64,000 nucleotides of DNA from Lutibacter maritimus (GTDB lineage: Bacteria; Bacteroidota; Bacteroidia; Flavobacteriales; Flavobacteriaceae): the NCBI RefSeq assembly GCF_900116115.1, contig NZ_FOZP01000002.1, positions 62,001 to 126,000 of the forward strand. The letters are read 5' to 3'. Of this stretch, positions 53,992 through 63,036 are shown one piece after another. The translations under genes and the position numbers were made by a program. The notes under the pieces were generated by a model that saw nothing but the letters and a program-made list of their open reading frames with translations, had not been told where the DNA came from and searched no databases. How positions within the stretch are numbered: position 1 is the first letter of the stretch; each line of letters starts with the position of its first letter.

Positions 53992-55191
53992 CTAAAACTT
54001 ATAATTTAATCCTGTATAAACTCCTAAATAGTAAGGCTGTAAACTACCTGAGTTTTTTGAAAAGGTATTTGTTTGCATTTTAAACATTGGTGATACGTTA
54101 ATGTATAGATTTTTATGAATTAAATAATCTATATCTACCCCAATATTTCCACTAAAATTAACGGATCTTAAATTGTTTGATGAACCTAAACTTTGTGAAA
54201 AATCATTAGTTTCAATAAAAACTTCATCTCTATTAAGTAATAATGTACTAAAACCACCAACTAAATTTATACCAAATTTACCATCGGTAACATTATATTT
54301 TAACTCAACAGGTATTTCCACGTAACCAAATACTTGATTTAAACTTGCTTTATTCACATCAATTGAGTTGCTTTTAGTTACTGCAGTTGAAGCGTTTCTT
54401 GATAACATAGGTTCTGCAGATATATTTGAAAAACCAATTACTGAAACTGCAGAATTAACATAAACATTATTGGTTGTAAATCCTAAATTAATTAGGTTAA
54501 CTCCCGATTGTAATGTGAATTTATTATTTAACTCATAGGCAAATTTTACGCCGTATGAATATGATGAATTTCCTGACGATGAATTATTACTAAATTGAGA
54601 ATCTACACCAGAACCATCACCTAAAGAGTTGACATAAATAGGTGCAAAAATAGTAGCTACCGTAAATTTTCCGTTTTTATTAGTTGCTTTTTCAGCGTCA
54701 TTTCTGTTTTTAAAAGAATGTTCACTTGCATCTGATAATAAAAATTTATTAACTTTATTTAAAGTGCTATTTGTATTTGTTTCTTCAGCTTCATTTTCAA
54801 ATTCATTATCATTTTGTACAATGTTTTGGTTAGATTTCGATCCTTCTAAATTTAAATCTTTAGTTGCTGGAGTTTTAATAATCGTTTTTTTACTTTGTAC
54901 AGTAGTTACTGTATTTGTTTCAGGCTCAATAGTATCTTTTTTTATGCTTCTATCTAATAAAAAGTTTTTTGAAAATCTACTTTCAGGCATTAAATAAATA
55001 GTACCAACACTAAAAAATAACACAAATAATGCTGCAATACTGGAAAGTTTCACCCAAAAAGGAATACGGCGTTTTACAGGCTGAACAACAATTTGCTTTT
55101 CAATTGCATTCCAAGCTTTGTTAGGGGGAAATACTTCAAGGTTTTTTAAATTCTCCTGAAATATTCTATCAATGTTTTTATAATCTCTCAC
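53992..55191 (-). CDS. Anti-sigma-like domain fused to an outer-membrane beta-barrel
   Basis: 399 residues starting with GTG at 55191. Residues 1-45 are polar and would be cytoplasmic (the position of an anti-sigma domain); residues 46-67 form one inner-membrane helix (VKLSSIAALFVLFFSVGTIYL); 68-175 is a Ser/Thr/Asn-rich linker; and 176-399 shows alternating strands ending GVYTGLNYKF, an outer-membrane barrel. The gene follows an ECF sigma gene by 14 bp. This suggests a trans-envelope protein that ties surface state to sigma activity. Function is inferred from topology and context. Confidence 0.72.
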   Translation of the reverse strand: MRDYKNIDRIFQENLKNLEVFPPNKAWNAIEKQIVVQPVKRRIPFWVKLSSIAALFVLFFSVGTIYLMPESRFSKNFLLDRSIKKDTIEPETNTVTTVQSKKTIIKTPATKDLNLEGSKSNQNIVQNDNEFENEAEETNTNSTLNKVNKFLLSDASEHSFKNRNDAEKATNKNGKFTVATIFAPIYVNSLGDGSGVDSQFSNNSSSGNSSYSYGVKFAYELNNKFTLQSGVNLINLGFTTNNVYVNSAVSVIGFSNISAEPMLSRNASTAVTKSNSIDVNKASLNQVFGYVEIPVELKYNVTDGKFGINLVGGFSTLLLNRDEVFIETNDFSQSLGSSNNLRSVNFSGNIGVDIDYLIHKNLYINVSPMFKMQTNTFSKNSGSLQPYYLGVYTGLNYKF

Positions 55192-55205
55192 TTTTACCTT
55201 TTATC

Positions 55206-55742
55206 TTAAACAGATTGTTGACCACTTTGATGTATCTCAATTTTTTGCTTTAAAATTGCACGTGCTCTTGCTAAATTAGATTTTGATGTTCCTTCAGCAA
55301 TTTGCATCATTTCTGAAATCTCTTTATGAGAACAACCATCAAGTACATACAGGTTAAAAACCATTCTGTATCTATCTGGTAATTCTTGAATTAGATTCAG
55401 TAAAAAATCTAAAGAAATTTCATCGTCATCAACGTCAACAATCACCTCATCAGGAATTTCTTCTGTAACAATATTTAACACGGTTTTTTTTCTATATTTT
55501 AATAAAATCGTGTTAACCATAACGCGTTTAATCCAACCTTCAAATGATCCTTCAAAATTAAATTGCCCAATTTTATTAAAAATGGTAATAAAACCATCCT
55601 GAAAATTATCTTGAGCTTCTTGTTTGTTTTTTGAATATTTTAGACATATAGAGAACAACTTACCCGCAAAAAGTTGGTAAATTTCTTTTTGTGCCCTTTG
55701 ATCATTCTTCGCACATTGTTTTATGAGTTTATTTAAACCCAA
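55206..55742 (-). CDS. ECF-type RNA polymerase sigma factor (second)
   Basis: 178 residues: region 2 (about 15-80: EIYQLFAGKLFSICLKYSKNKQEAQDNFQDGFITIFNKI) and region 4 (about 110-168: LPDRYRMVFNLYVLDGCSHKEISEMMQIAEGTSKSNLARARAIL). Start is TTG at 55742; a TAG stop lies two codons upstream and no ATG is in frame. It forms a two-gene operon with the anti-sigma/barrel fusion encoded next. No copy of the 48201/49347 motif precedes it, so its regulon should differ from that of the first ECF factor. Confidence 0.92.
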   Translation of the reverse strand: MGLNKLIKQCAKNDQRAQKEIYQLFAGKLFSICLKYSKNKQEAQDNFQDGFITIFNKIGQFNFEGSFEGWIKRVMVNTILLKYRKKTVLNIVTEEIPDEVIVDVDDDEISLDFLLNLIQELPDRYRMVFNLYVLDGCSHKEISEMMQIAEGTSKSNLARARAILKQKIEIHQSGQQSV

Positions 55743-55804
55743 ATGCTAGCGTTTTAATTGTTAATAAGATACCTAAAAAGATAATAGGTTGCGTAAATTT
55801 ACAT

Positions 55805-55812
55805 TACTTTTG
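55805..55812 (+). promoter_or_regulatory. Bacteroidota -7 element (TACTTTTG) of LuxE-like gene
   Basis: Exact TAnnTTTG. The first in-frame ATG (55815) is only 2 bp from it, too close for translation, so the ATG at 55830 is chosen. Confidence 0.6.
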
Positions 55813-55829
55813 CGATGTTTCACAATTTT

Positions 55830-56810
55830 ATGAAAAAAATTATCAGTATAAATTCAAATAATTCTCCTGATTTCGAGAAACTTGCACTTGAAATATTTCA
55901 ATTTCAGGCAAAAAATAACGCAGTTTACAAACAATTTATTGAACTATTAAATATTCAACCATCTACAATAAAAAAGCTAACTAACATTCCTTTTTTACCT
56001 ATTGAATTTTTTAAATCTCATAAAATTGTTGCAACAACAAATAAAATTCAACAAACATTTTTAAGTAGCGGAACAACAGGAATGCAGCAAAGCAAACACT
56101 TTGTTACAGATATTTCTTTGTATGAAGAAAGCTATTTAAATGGTTTCAAAATTTTTTATGGAAACATTGAAAATTACACAGTTTTAGCATTGTTACCTGC
56201 TTATTTAGAACGTGAAGGCTCCTCTTTAATTTATATGGTGGATGATTTTATAAAAAAATCTAAAAAACCAAAAAGTGGATTTTATCTGAATAATTTAGAA
56301 GAATTAGCCAAAAATTTAAAAGAATTAGATAAAAAAGGTGAAAAAACACTACTTATTGGTGTTTCTTTTGCTTTGCTAGATTTAGTTGAAACCTATAAGT
56401 TTCAGCTAAAAAACACCATAATAATGGAAACTGGTGGAATGAAAGGCAGAAGAAAAGAATTGATTAGAGAAGAATTACACCAAATTTTAAAAGAAGGTTT
56501 TGGAGTCAAAGAAATCCATTCAGAATATGGAATGACCGAATTATTAAGCCAAGCATATTCTAAAGGAAATGGTATTTTTGAATGTCCGCCTTGGATGAAA
56601 ATTTTAACGCGAGATACTGAAGATGCCTTAACCATTTTATCCACAGGAAAATCAGGTGGAATAAATATAATAGATTTAGCAAACAAAAATTCGTGCTCGT
56701 TTATTGCTACTCAAGATTTAGGAAAAACTTATGCTAACGGAACTTTTGAAGTTTTAGGGCGTTTTGATAATTCAGACATTAGAGGTTGTAATTTATTGTT
56801 ATTAAAGTAA
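55830..56810 (+). CDS. LuxE-like acyl-protein synthetase / acyltransferase
   Basis: 326 residues of the LuxE-type adenylate-forming group widespread in Bacteroidota. FLSSGTTGMQQSKHFV is the ATP-binding P-loop, HSEYGMTELLSQAYS the A4/A5 motif, and DLGKTYANGTFEVLGRFDNSDIRGCNLLLLK the C-terminal hinge. LuxE activates fatty acids as acyl-AMP and passes them to a cysteine; here no luciferase genes are present, so the acyl chain and acceptor are unknown. It is followed 11 bp later by a sialidase-like gene. Confidence 0.85.
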   Translation: MKKIISINSNNSPDFEKLALEIFQFQAKNNAVYKQFIELLNIQPSTIKKLTNIPFLPIEFFKSHKIVATTNKIQQTFLSSGTTGMQQSKHFVTDISLYEESYLNGFKIFYGNIENYTVLALLPAYLEREGSSLIYMVDDFIKKSKKPKSGFYLNNLEELAKNLKELDKKGEKTLLIGVSFALLDLVETYKFQLKNTIIMETGGMKGRRKELIREELHQILKEGFGVKEIHSEYGMTELLSQAYSKGNGIFECPPWMKILTRDTEDALTILSTGKSGGINIIDLANKNSCSFIATQDLGKTYANGTFEVLGRFDNSDIRGCNLLLLK

Positions 56811-56821
56811 AAAGTGAATAG

Positions 56822-58003
56822 ATGATTGCAGGTTTCAATTTAAAAACATTAAAATTTAGTATATTTTTTTTAATCTCCTTTTTAGGTTATGCTCAAAATG
56901 ACAGCATCCCTTTTAAAGTTGATCCTCTTTTTGATTTTAACAAACCAGAAACTTTAGGGTTACCAATTGTGAAAAATAAAGAAACAATTACTATATTTTC
57001 TCCTCATAAAAATGCCAATAAATACAACCATGGTGTTGTGTTGTTTCCATTTAAAAACATGCTATATGCACAATGGCAAAGTTCCTCAATTGATGAGGAC
57101 GGACCTGATACTCAAATATTTTATGCGCAAAGTAAAAATGGAAAAAATTGGAGTAAACCAATTGCTTTAACTTCTATATATGAAAATGGAATTAAAACAA
57201 GTGGTGGTTGGTGGAGTGACGGAGAAACGTTAATTGCATATATATGCGTATGGCCAAATGCTGATGAAAATGTGAAAGAAGGATATACAGAATATAGAAC
57301 TTCAATAAATGGGACAGCGTGGACTTCGCCTAAAAAAGTGAAAAATAAAGAAGGACAACCTGTGCTTGGAATTATTGAACAGGATATTCATAAACTACCA
57401 AATGGCAGAATTATTACAGCTTTTCATATGCAACCAGGTTTAATAGTAACTCCTTTCTTTACAGATGATCCATTAGGAGTTTTGGGTTGGACTGCTGGAA
57501 CTATGAAAAATTTACCTTCAGACAAAAACATGAGCAGAGAACTAGAACCTAGCTGGTTTTATAGAAAAAAAGACAGTGCCGTAGTAATGATTTTTAGAGA
57601 TCAGCAAAGTACTTTTAAAAAATTGGCATCTGTTAGTTTTGATAATGGAAACACTTGGACTACTCCACAAATTGTGGATACACCAGATTCTAGAGCCAAA
57701 CAAAGTGCGGGAAATTTACCAAATGGAACAGCGTTTATGGTTAATAACCCTTCGGGAAATAAAAATAGATTTCCTTTAGCAATCACATTGAGTAAGGATG
57801 GTTTTGTATTTGATACAGCTTATTTGTTAAGAAGTGGTGAGAAAAGCGATTTACAACCCCTGCGGTTTAAAGGAAAGTATAAAAGAATAGGTTACAGCTA
57901 TCCTAAAAGTGTAATTTGGAATAATTACTTGTATGTTTCATACGCTACGAATAAGGAAGACGTTGAATTAACCAGAATTCCTATTAACAGTTTAGAATAT
58001 TAA
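56822..58003 (+). CDS. Secreted sialidase-family (BNR/Asp-box) protein
   Basis: 393 residues with a signal peptide (about 1-25, ending YAQ). Asp-box repeats SKNGKNWSKP, SINGTAWTSP and SFDNGNTWTTP and the repeated GxxxxSY/F beta pattern mark a six-bladed propeller like exo-alpha-sialidases. A full set of sialidase arginines was not traced, so glycan-binding or another glycosidase activity is possible. It is probably co-transcribed with the LuxE-like gene and ends in a terminator. Confidence 0.8.
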   Translation: MIAGFNLKTLKFSIFFLISFLGYAQNDSIPFKVDPLFDFNKPETLGLPIVKNKETITIFSPHKNANKYNHGVVLFPFKNMLYAQWQSSSIDEDGPDTQIFYAQSKNGKNWSKPIALTSIYENGIKTSGGWWSDGETLIAYICVWPNADENVKEGYTEYRTSINGTAWTSPKKVKNKEGQPVLGIIEQDIHKLPNGRIITAFHMQPGLIVTPFFTDDPLGVLGWTAGTMKNLPSDKNMSRELEPSWFYRKKDSAVVMIFRDQQSTFKKLASVSFDNGNTWTTPQIVDTPDSRAKQSAGNLPNGTAFMVNNPSGNKNRFPLAITLSKDGFVFDTAYLLRSGEKSDLQPLRFKGKYKRIGYSYPKSVIWNNYLYVSYATNKEDVELTRIPINSLEY

Positions 58004-58017
58004 TACTTTTGTTTTAC

Positions 58018-58049
58018 AAAAAAAGACCATCTTTCGACAGTCTTTTTTT
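58018..58049. terminator. Bidirectional Rho-independent terminator
   Basis: 10-bp stem AAAAAAAGAC (58018-58027) / GTCTTTTTTT (58040-58049) with a 12-base loop between the convergent sialidase-like and tyrS genes. Confidence 0.85.
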
Positions 58050-58069
58050 TATAAAATTTTATTTAAAAT

Positions 58070-59356
58070 TTATACAACTTTCAATAAAAAATAACTCTTT
58101 TTACCGCGTTGTAATAACACAAATTTATCAGCAATTAAATCGGAAGTGGTAATTACAAAATCTTCTTTAACTTTTTCTTTATTTACTGAAATTGAATTTT
58201 CATTTAAAGCTCTTCTTACTTCTCCGTTAGATTTTAAAAATCCTGTTTCGGCAAAAGCAGGAACAATTTCTAATCCATTTTCAATAACTGAACGCTCAAT
58301 TTCGGCTTGAGGAACTCCATCAAAAACATCTAAAAATGTTTGTTCATTTAAACTTTTTAAATCATCAGCAGTTGAATTTCCAAATAAAATATTTGATGCT
58401 TTTATAGCATTTTCATAAGCCTCTTCACCGTGCGTCATTTTAGTCACTTCTTCACCAATTTTCTTTTGAAGAATACGTAAATGTGGTGCTTGCTTGTGTT
58501 CTGCAATTAAAGCCTCAATGATTTCTTTATCTAAAAACGTAAATATTTTAATGTAGCTTTCTGCATCTTCATCCGAAGAATTTAACCAATATTGGTAAAA
58601 TTTATAAGGTGATGTTCTATTAGCATCTAACCAAACATTTCCACCAGCTGTTTTTCCAAATTTAGTTCCGTCGGCTTTGGTAATTAATTTACATGTTAAT
58701 GCGTATGCTTTTCCTTGTGCTTTTCTTCTTACTAATTCAGTTCCCGTGGTAATATTTCCCCATTGGTCTGAACCTCCCATTTGAAGCACACAGTTTTTTT
58801 CTTTAAATAAATGGTAAAAATCGTATCCTTGAAATAATTGGTAGGTAAATTCTGTAAAACTCATTCCAGATTGCGAATCGGCATCTAAACGTTTTTTAAC
58901 AGAATCTTTAGCCATCATATAGTTTACAGTGATATGCTTTCCTACATCACGCACAAAATCAATTAATGAAATATCTTTCATCCAATCGTAGTTGTTTACC
59001 AATTCAGCTGCATTATCAGATTTGCTATCAAAATTTAAAAAACGTGCTAACTGACCTTTAACTCCCGCAACATTTTTGTTTAACGTTTCTTCATCTAACA
59101 AATTACGCTCATCTGATTTTCCCGAAGGATCACCAACCATACCTGTTGCGCCACCAACCAAAGCAATTGGATTGTGCCCAGCTTTTTGAAAGTGCATTAA
59201 AATAATAATTGGCACTAAACTTCCAATATGTAATGAATCGGCAGTTGGGTCAAAGCCAATATAGCCTGTAGTTTTATTTTTTAATAAGTATTCTTCAGTT
59301 TCGGGCATTATATCGTGTAACATGCCTCTCCAACGTAGTTCTTCAACAAAATTCAT
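58070..59356 (-). CDS. tyrS: Tyrosyl-tRNA synthetase
   Basis: 428 residues from the ATG at 59356; an in-frame upstream start (59380) falls inside the promoter element and is rejected. Class I signatures: HIGS in [13 protein letters not shown] and KFGKT in [12 protein letters not shown] (KMSKS equivalent). The tyrosine pocket [12 protein letters not shown] and a C-terminal S4 RNA-binding domain (about 360-428) are present. Charges tRNA-Tyr. Confidence 0.96.
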   Translation of the reverse strand: MNFVEELRWRGMLHDIMPETEEYLLKNKTTGYIGFDPTADSLHIGSLVPIIILMHFQKAGHNPIALVGGATGMVGDPSGKSDERNLLDEETLNKNVAGVKGQLARFLNFDSKSDNAAELVNNYDWMKDISLIDFVRDVGKHITVNYMMAKDSVKKRLDADSQSGMSFTEFTYQLFQGYDFYHLFKEKNCVLQMGGSDQWGNITTGTELVRRKAQGKAYALTCKLITKADGTKFGKTAGGNVWLDANRTSPYKFYQYWLNSSDEDAESYIKIFTFLDKEIIEALIAEHKQAPHLRILQKKIGEEVTKMTHGEEAYENAIKASNILFGNSTADDLKSLNEQTFLDVFDGVPQAEIERSVIENGLEIVPAFAETGFLKSNGEVRRALNENSISVNKEKVKEDFVITTSDLIADKFVLLQRGKKSYFLLKVV

Positions 59357-59377
59357 TATCAAAATTTTTAATTTAGG

Positions 59378-59385
59378 CAAAGATA
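59378..59385 (-). promoter_or_regulatory. Bacteroidota -7 element (TATCTTTG) of tyrS
   Basis: Exact TAnnTTTG on the minus strand, 21 bp upstream of the tyrS ATG at 59356. Confidence 0.6.
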
Positions 59386-59474
59386 AAATTTTACTTCTAG
59401 TTAACTATTTAAACAAGTAGTTTTTTGTGAGTTTAATTTACCATATAAACCAACATTTTTCCTATTTTCGTTTT

Positions 59475-60482
59475 ATGATATTAGTTACTGGAGGAACAGG
59501 TTTAGTTGGCGCACATTTATTGTATCATCTTTCGTTAGAAAATGATATAATTAAGGCTATTCACAGAAAAAATAGTGATTTATTAGCCGTAAAAAATGTT
59601 TTTAGTTATTATACTAAAGATTTTGAAAAATTGTTTGCAAAAATTAATTGGGTTAAAGCTGACATAACAGATATTTGTCAATTAGAAATTGCTTTTGAAA
59701 ACATTACAGAAGTTTACCATTGTGCTGCTTTAGTTTCTTTTAATCCTGCTGATTATAAGGAAATGCGTAAAATTAATATTGAAGGAACTTCAAATATTGT
59801 AAACTTTTGTATTGCTAATTCTATTAAAAAATTGTGCTTTGTAAGTTCCATTGCAACCATTGAAAAAGCAGTAAATAAAAAAATTATTACTGAAGAAAAC
59901 GAATGGAATATTGAAAAAAATAATTATGGGTACGCTATTACAAAATACGGTGCTGAAATGGAAGTTTGGAGAGCTTCACAAGAAAATGTAGATGTTGTAG
60001 TTGTAAATCCGGGTGTTATTTTAGGTGCTGGTTTTTGGAAAACCGGATCTGGAGCTATGTTTTCTAAAATTAATAACGGAATGCCTTTTTACTCTGAAGG
60101 AATTACTGGTTTTGTTGATGTTAGGGATGTTGTAAAAATTATGATACAACTCATGAAAAGTACTATTAAAAACGAACGTTTTATTTTAGTTGCTGAAAAT
60201 ATTAGTTTTAAAACTGTTTTTAATGAAATTGCAAAAAATTTAAACAAAAAAGCGCCTTCTATTAAAGTAACAAAATTATTAAGTGAAATTGGTTGGAGAT
60301 TAGAATGGATAAAAGCTTTTATAACTAACAAACCTCCATTATTAACCAAACAATCTGCTAAATCAATTCATAATAAGCACTTTTATGCTTCAGAAAAAGT
60401 GAAAAACATGCTACATTATAATTTTGAAACTGTTTCAAATACAATAAAATATGTAAGTGAATTATATAAAAAAGTAAATTAG
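59475..60482 (+). CDS. NAD(P)-dependent epimerase/dehydratase family protein (extended SDR)
   Basis: 335 residues from the ATG at 59475, which places the Rossmann motif MILVTGGTGLVGAHLL at the very N-terminus as the family requires; a longer frame from 59427 adds 16 unsupported residues. The YxxxK active site is YAITKYGAE near 170. The family acts on nucleotide sugars, dihydroflavonol-like ketones or sterols; substrate unknown. A near-promoter TATTTTCG ends 4 bp before the ATG. Confidence 0.88.
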   Translation: MILVTGGTGLVGAHLLYHLSLENDIIKAIHRKNSDLLAVKNVFSYYTKDFEKLFAKINWVKADITDICQLEIAFENITEVYHCAALVSFNPADYKEMRKINIEGTSNIVNFCIANSIKKLCFVSSIATIEKAVNKKIITEENEWNIEKNNYGYAITKYGAEMEVWRASQENVDVVVVNPGVILGAGFWKTGSGAMFSKINNGMPFYSEGITGFVDVRDVVKIMIQLMKSTIKNERFILVAENISFKTVFNEIAKNLNKKAPSIKVTKLLSEIGWRLEWIKAFITNKPPLLTKQSAKSIHNKHFYASEKVKNMLHYNFETVSNTIKYVSELYKKVN

Positions 60483-60488
60483 GTGTGA

Positions 60489-60899
60489 TTATTTTACAAA
60501 AGCATCACCTTCATTTTCGTCTATTGTTCTTTTATAATTTTTAATAGAATCTTGTACTCTTTTCTCCTTTTCGTATTTATGTAACATTTCATTTAAACGA
60601 GTTTCAACTTTTCTAATAATTTGGTCATATTCATCAACTTTTGTAGAATAATAGTAATTACTTTCTTTAAATCGAGTGCTATCAATATTGTATTTTTCAA
60701 AAACTAATGGGTAATAATTTACTTTTCTTTTAAGTTGTAAATTTTTAACATTTTCAGCTCCAGAAGCCAATAACAAATCTGTTAATAAATCTACCATTTG
60801 ATTTTCCGGAATTAAATGGTCTGGTTTTTTAATAATTGTATTACTGGTACAATTAATTAAAATAATGCTTAAAAATAATATGCTTAAAAATCTATTCAT
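60489..60899 (-). CDS. DUF4296 lipoprotein
   Basis: 136 residues with a lipoprotein signal (lipobox LINC, Cys about 17) and the DUF4296 core, including NQMVDLLTDLLLASGAENVK and YPLVFEKYNIDSTRFKES. The C-terminal tail is charged and coiled. The family is limited to Bacteroidota and has no known function. Its ATG overlaps the dihydroorotase stop by 8 bp, implying coupled translation, probably a historical rather than functional pairing. Confidence 0.9.
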   Translation of the reverse strand: MNRFLSILFLSIILINCTSNTIIKKPDHLIPENQMVDLLTDLLLASGAENVKNLQLKRKVNYYPLVFEKYNIDSTRFKESNYYYSTKVDEYDQIIRKVETRLNEMLHKYEKEKRVQDSIKNYKRTIDENEGDAFVK

Positions 60900-62241
60900 T
60901 TTTTCTGTTAAACTTCAAACGTTGTCCTTTAAAAGTATCATTAATTATACCATTTTTGTATACTAAATGTCCATTTACAAATGTATGTGTAATTTTTGAA
61001 TAAAAAGTATCTCCTTCAAATGGTGACCAACTACATTTGTATAAAATGTTAGATTTATTTACTGTCCAAGGTGATGCTATATCAACCAAAACTAAATCGG
61101 CATAATATCCTTTTTTTACAAATCCTCTTTTTTCAATATTAAAAATTATAGCTGGGTTGTGACACATTTTTTCTACAATTTTTTCAATAGAAATAAGCCC
61201 TTGTTTATATGCTTTTAACATAGCTGGCAATGCATGTTGCACTAAAGGACCTCCGCTTGGCGCTTTTGTATAGCTTTGTTGTTTTTCTTCAAGTGTATGT
61301 GGCGCATGGTCTGTTGCAATTACATCAATTTTATCTTCAAGCAATGCTTTCCAAAGTCCTTCTTTATCTTTTTGGGTTTTTACTGCTGGATTCCACTTAA
61401 TTAGCGTTCCTTTTGTTTTATAATCTTCCTCATCAAACCATAAATGATGTACGCAAACTTCAGCCGTAATTTGTTTTTTAGCTAACGGTGTTTTATTGGA
61501 AAATAAATGCGTTTCTTTTTCTGTTGATAAATGAAAAACGTGTAAACGAGCCCCTGTTTTTTTAGCTAGTTTTATAGCTTTTGAAGAAGATAAATAACAA
61601 GCTTCTTCACTTCTTATTTTAGGATGTAATTCAATAGGAATTTCCTCACCATATTCTTTTAAATAGGTTTCTAAATTCTTTTTTATAGTGGCTTCATCTT
61701 CACAATGTACAGCAATTAACATTTTTGTTGAAGAAAATATTTTCTCAAGAACTTCTTCATTATCTACCAACATATTACCTGTTGATGAGCCTAAAAATAA
61801 TTTTATTCCTGCAACATTTTCTGGGTCGGTTTTTAATAATTCTTCTAAATTATCATTAGTTCCTCCAAACATAAACGAATAATTTGCATACGATGAATTT
61901 GATGCAATTTCAAATTTTTCTTCTAATAAAGCTTGTGTTGTAGCTTGCGGAACTGTATTTGGCATCTCAATAAAAGAAGTAATCCCACCTGCAACAGCAG
62001 CTTTACTTTCAGATTCTATAGTAGCTTTGTGAGTTAATCCTGGTTCGCGAAAATGAACTTGATCATCAATAACTCCAGGAAATAAATATTTTCCTTCAGC
62101 ATCAATTACAGTGGTATTTGAAGATTTTAAACTTATAGATGCATCAATATCAACAATATATTCACCATCAATTAATACATCACCTTCAAATATTTTTCCC
62201 TCATTAACAATTTGAGCATTTTTAATAAGTGTTAAACTCAT
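60892..62241 (-). CDS. Dihydroorotase (amidohydrolase family)
   Basis: 449 residues. Amidohydrolase core with the N-terminal metal block GVIDDQVHFREPG (56-68), in which the first of the usual two histidines is Gln61 while His63 and Arg65 remain. The carbamylated Lys (K147 in GIKLFLGSS), His in AVHCEDE and HVFHLST, and the catalytic Asp in ATDHAPH are present. It closes the pyrimidine precursor ring from carbamoyl aspartate; an allantoinase-like hydrolase is the alternative. It is in an operon between the glycosyltransferase (10 bp upstream) and DUF4296 genes. Confidence 0.88.
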   Translation of the reverse strand: MSLTLIKNAQIVNEGKIFEGDVLIDGEYIVDIDASISLKSSNTTVIDAEGKYLFPGVIDDQVHFREPGLTHKATIESESKAAVAGGITSFIEMPNTVPQATTQALLEEKFEIASNSSYANYSFMFGGTNDNLEELLKTDPENVAGIKLFLGSSTGNMLVDNEEVLEKIFSSTKMLIAVHCEDEATIKKNLETYLKEYGEEIPIELHPKIRSEEACYLSSSKAIKLAKKTGARLHVFHLSTEKETHLFSNKTPLAKKQITAEVCVHHLWFDEEDYKTKGTLIKWNPAVKTQKDKEGLWKALLEDKIDVIATDHAPHTLEEKQQSYTKAPSGGPLVQHALPAMLKAYKQGLISIEKIVEKMCHNPAIIFNIEKRGFVKKGYYADLVLVDIASPWTVNKSNILYKCSWSPFEGDTFYSKITHTFVNGHLVYKNGIINDTFKGQRLKFNRKNE

Positions 62242-62251
62242 ATTTTTTTCT

Positions 62252-62971
62252 TTATGATTGCAATCCTTTTAATTTCATTTTAATTACACCAAAAATAGCT
62301 TCTGAAATTATTGATGAGCTCATTTTTGATGTTCCTCTTTTGCGGTCAGTAAAAATGATTGAAACTTCTTTATGTTTAAATCCTTTTTTCCAAGCGTTAA
62401 ATTTCATTTCAATTTGAAAAGCGTACCCTACAAATTCAATTTTATCTAAATCAATACTTTCTAATACTTTTTTATGATAACAAACAAATCCTGCAGTTGT
62501 ATCATAAATAGGGATCCCTGTAATTATTCTAACGTATTTTGAAGCAAAATATGATAAAAATAATCGCTTAAAATCCCATTGTACAACGTTAATTTTATTA
62601 TTTACGTATCTTGACCCAATAGCATAATCTGCTCCATCAACTTTGCAAGCATTGTTTAATTTTATTAAATCTGATGGATTGTGCGAAAAATCCGCATCCA
62701 TTTCCATAATATAATCGTACCCATTAACTAATGCCCACTTAAAACCATGAATATAGGCAGTTCCTAAACCATTCTTTTCTTTTCTTACTTCTAAAAATAA
62801 ATTTAAAAATTCTGATTGTAGTTGTTTTACAATTTCAGCAGTTCCGTCTGGTGAACTATCATCAACAATTAAAATGTCAAAATTATTTTCTTGAGAGAAA
62901 ACGGCTCTTACAATAGCTTCAATATTTTCTTTTTCGTTGTATGTTGGTATTATTACAAGTGTTTTTGACAT
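62252..62971 (-). CDS. Polyprenol-phosphate mannosyltransferase-like GT2 enzyme
   Basis: 239 residues, GT2 fold of the dolichol-phosphate mannose synthase type. VIIPTYNEKENIEAIV starts the nucleotide-sugar domain; ILIVDDSSPDGTAE and MEMDADFSHNPSDL carry the acidic metal-binding residues; the C-terminus FTDRKRGTSKMSSSIISEA is typical. It probably moves mannose or glucose from a nucleotide sugar to a polyprenyl phosphate at the inner membrane, feeding protein or lipid glycosylation. It heads a three-gene operon with dihydroorotase and DUF4296. Confidence 0.9.
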   Translation of the reverse strand: MSKTLVIIPTYNEKENIEAIVRAVFSQENNFDILIVDDSSPDGTAEIVKQLQSEFLNLFLEVRKEKNGLGTAYIHGFKWALVNGYDYIMEMDADFSHNPSDLIKLNNACKVDGADYAIGSRYVNNKINVVQWDFKRLFLSYFASKYVRIITGIPIYDTTAGFVCYHKKVLESIDLDKIEFVGYAFQIEMKFNAWKKGFKHKEVSIIFTDRKRGTSKMSSSIISEAIFGVIKMKLKGLQS

Positions 62972-62987
62972 ATAGCAAAATTATGCG

Positions 62988-62995
62988 CAAAGATA
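62988..62995 (-). promoter_or_regulatory. Bacteroidota -7 element (TATCTTTG) of the GT2/dihydroorotase operon
   Basis: Exact TAnnTTTG on the minus strand, 16 bp upstream of the ATG at 62971. Confidence 0.55.
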
Positions 62996-63009
62996 AAACA
63001 ATTTATTGC

Positions 63010-63017
63010 TAATTTTG
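63010..63017 (+). promoter_or_regulatory. Bacteroidota -7 element (TAATTTTG) of DUF4271 gene
   Basis: Exact TAnnTTTG, 19 bp upstream of the ATG at 63037; divergent from the GT2 operon promoter 14 bp away. Confidence 0.55.
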
Positions 63018-63036
63018 TGTTTTAATAACTAAGTTA

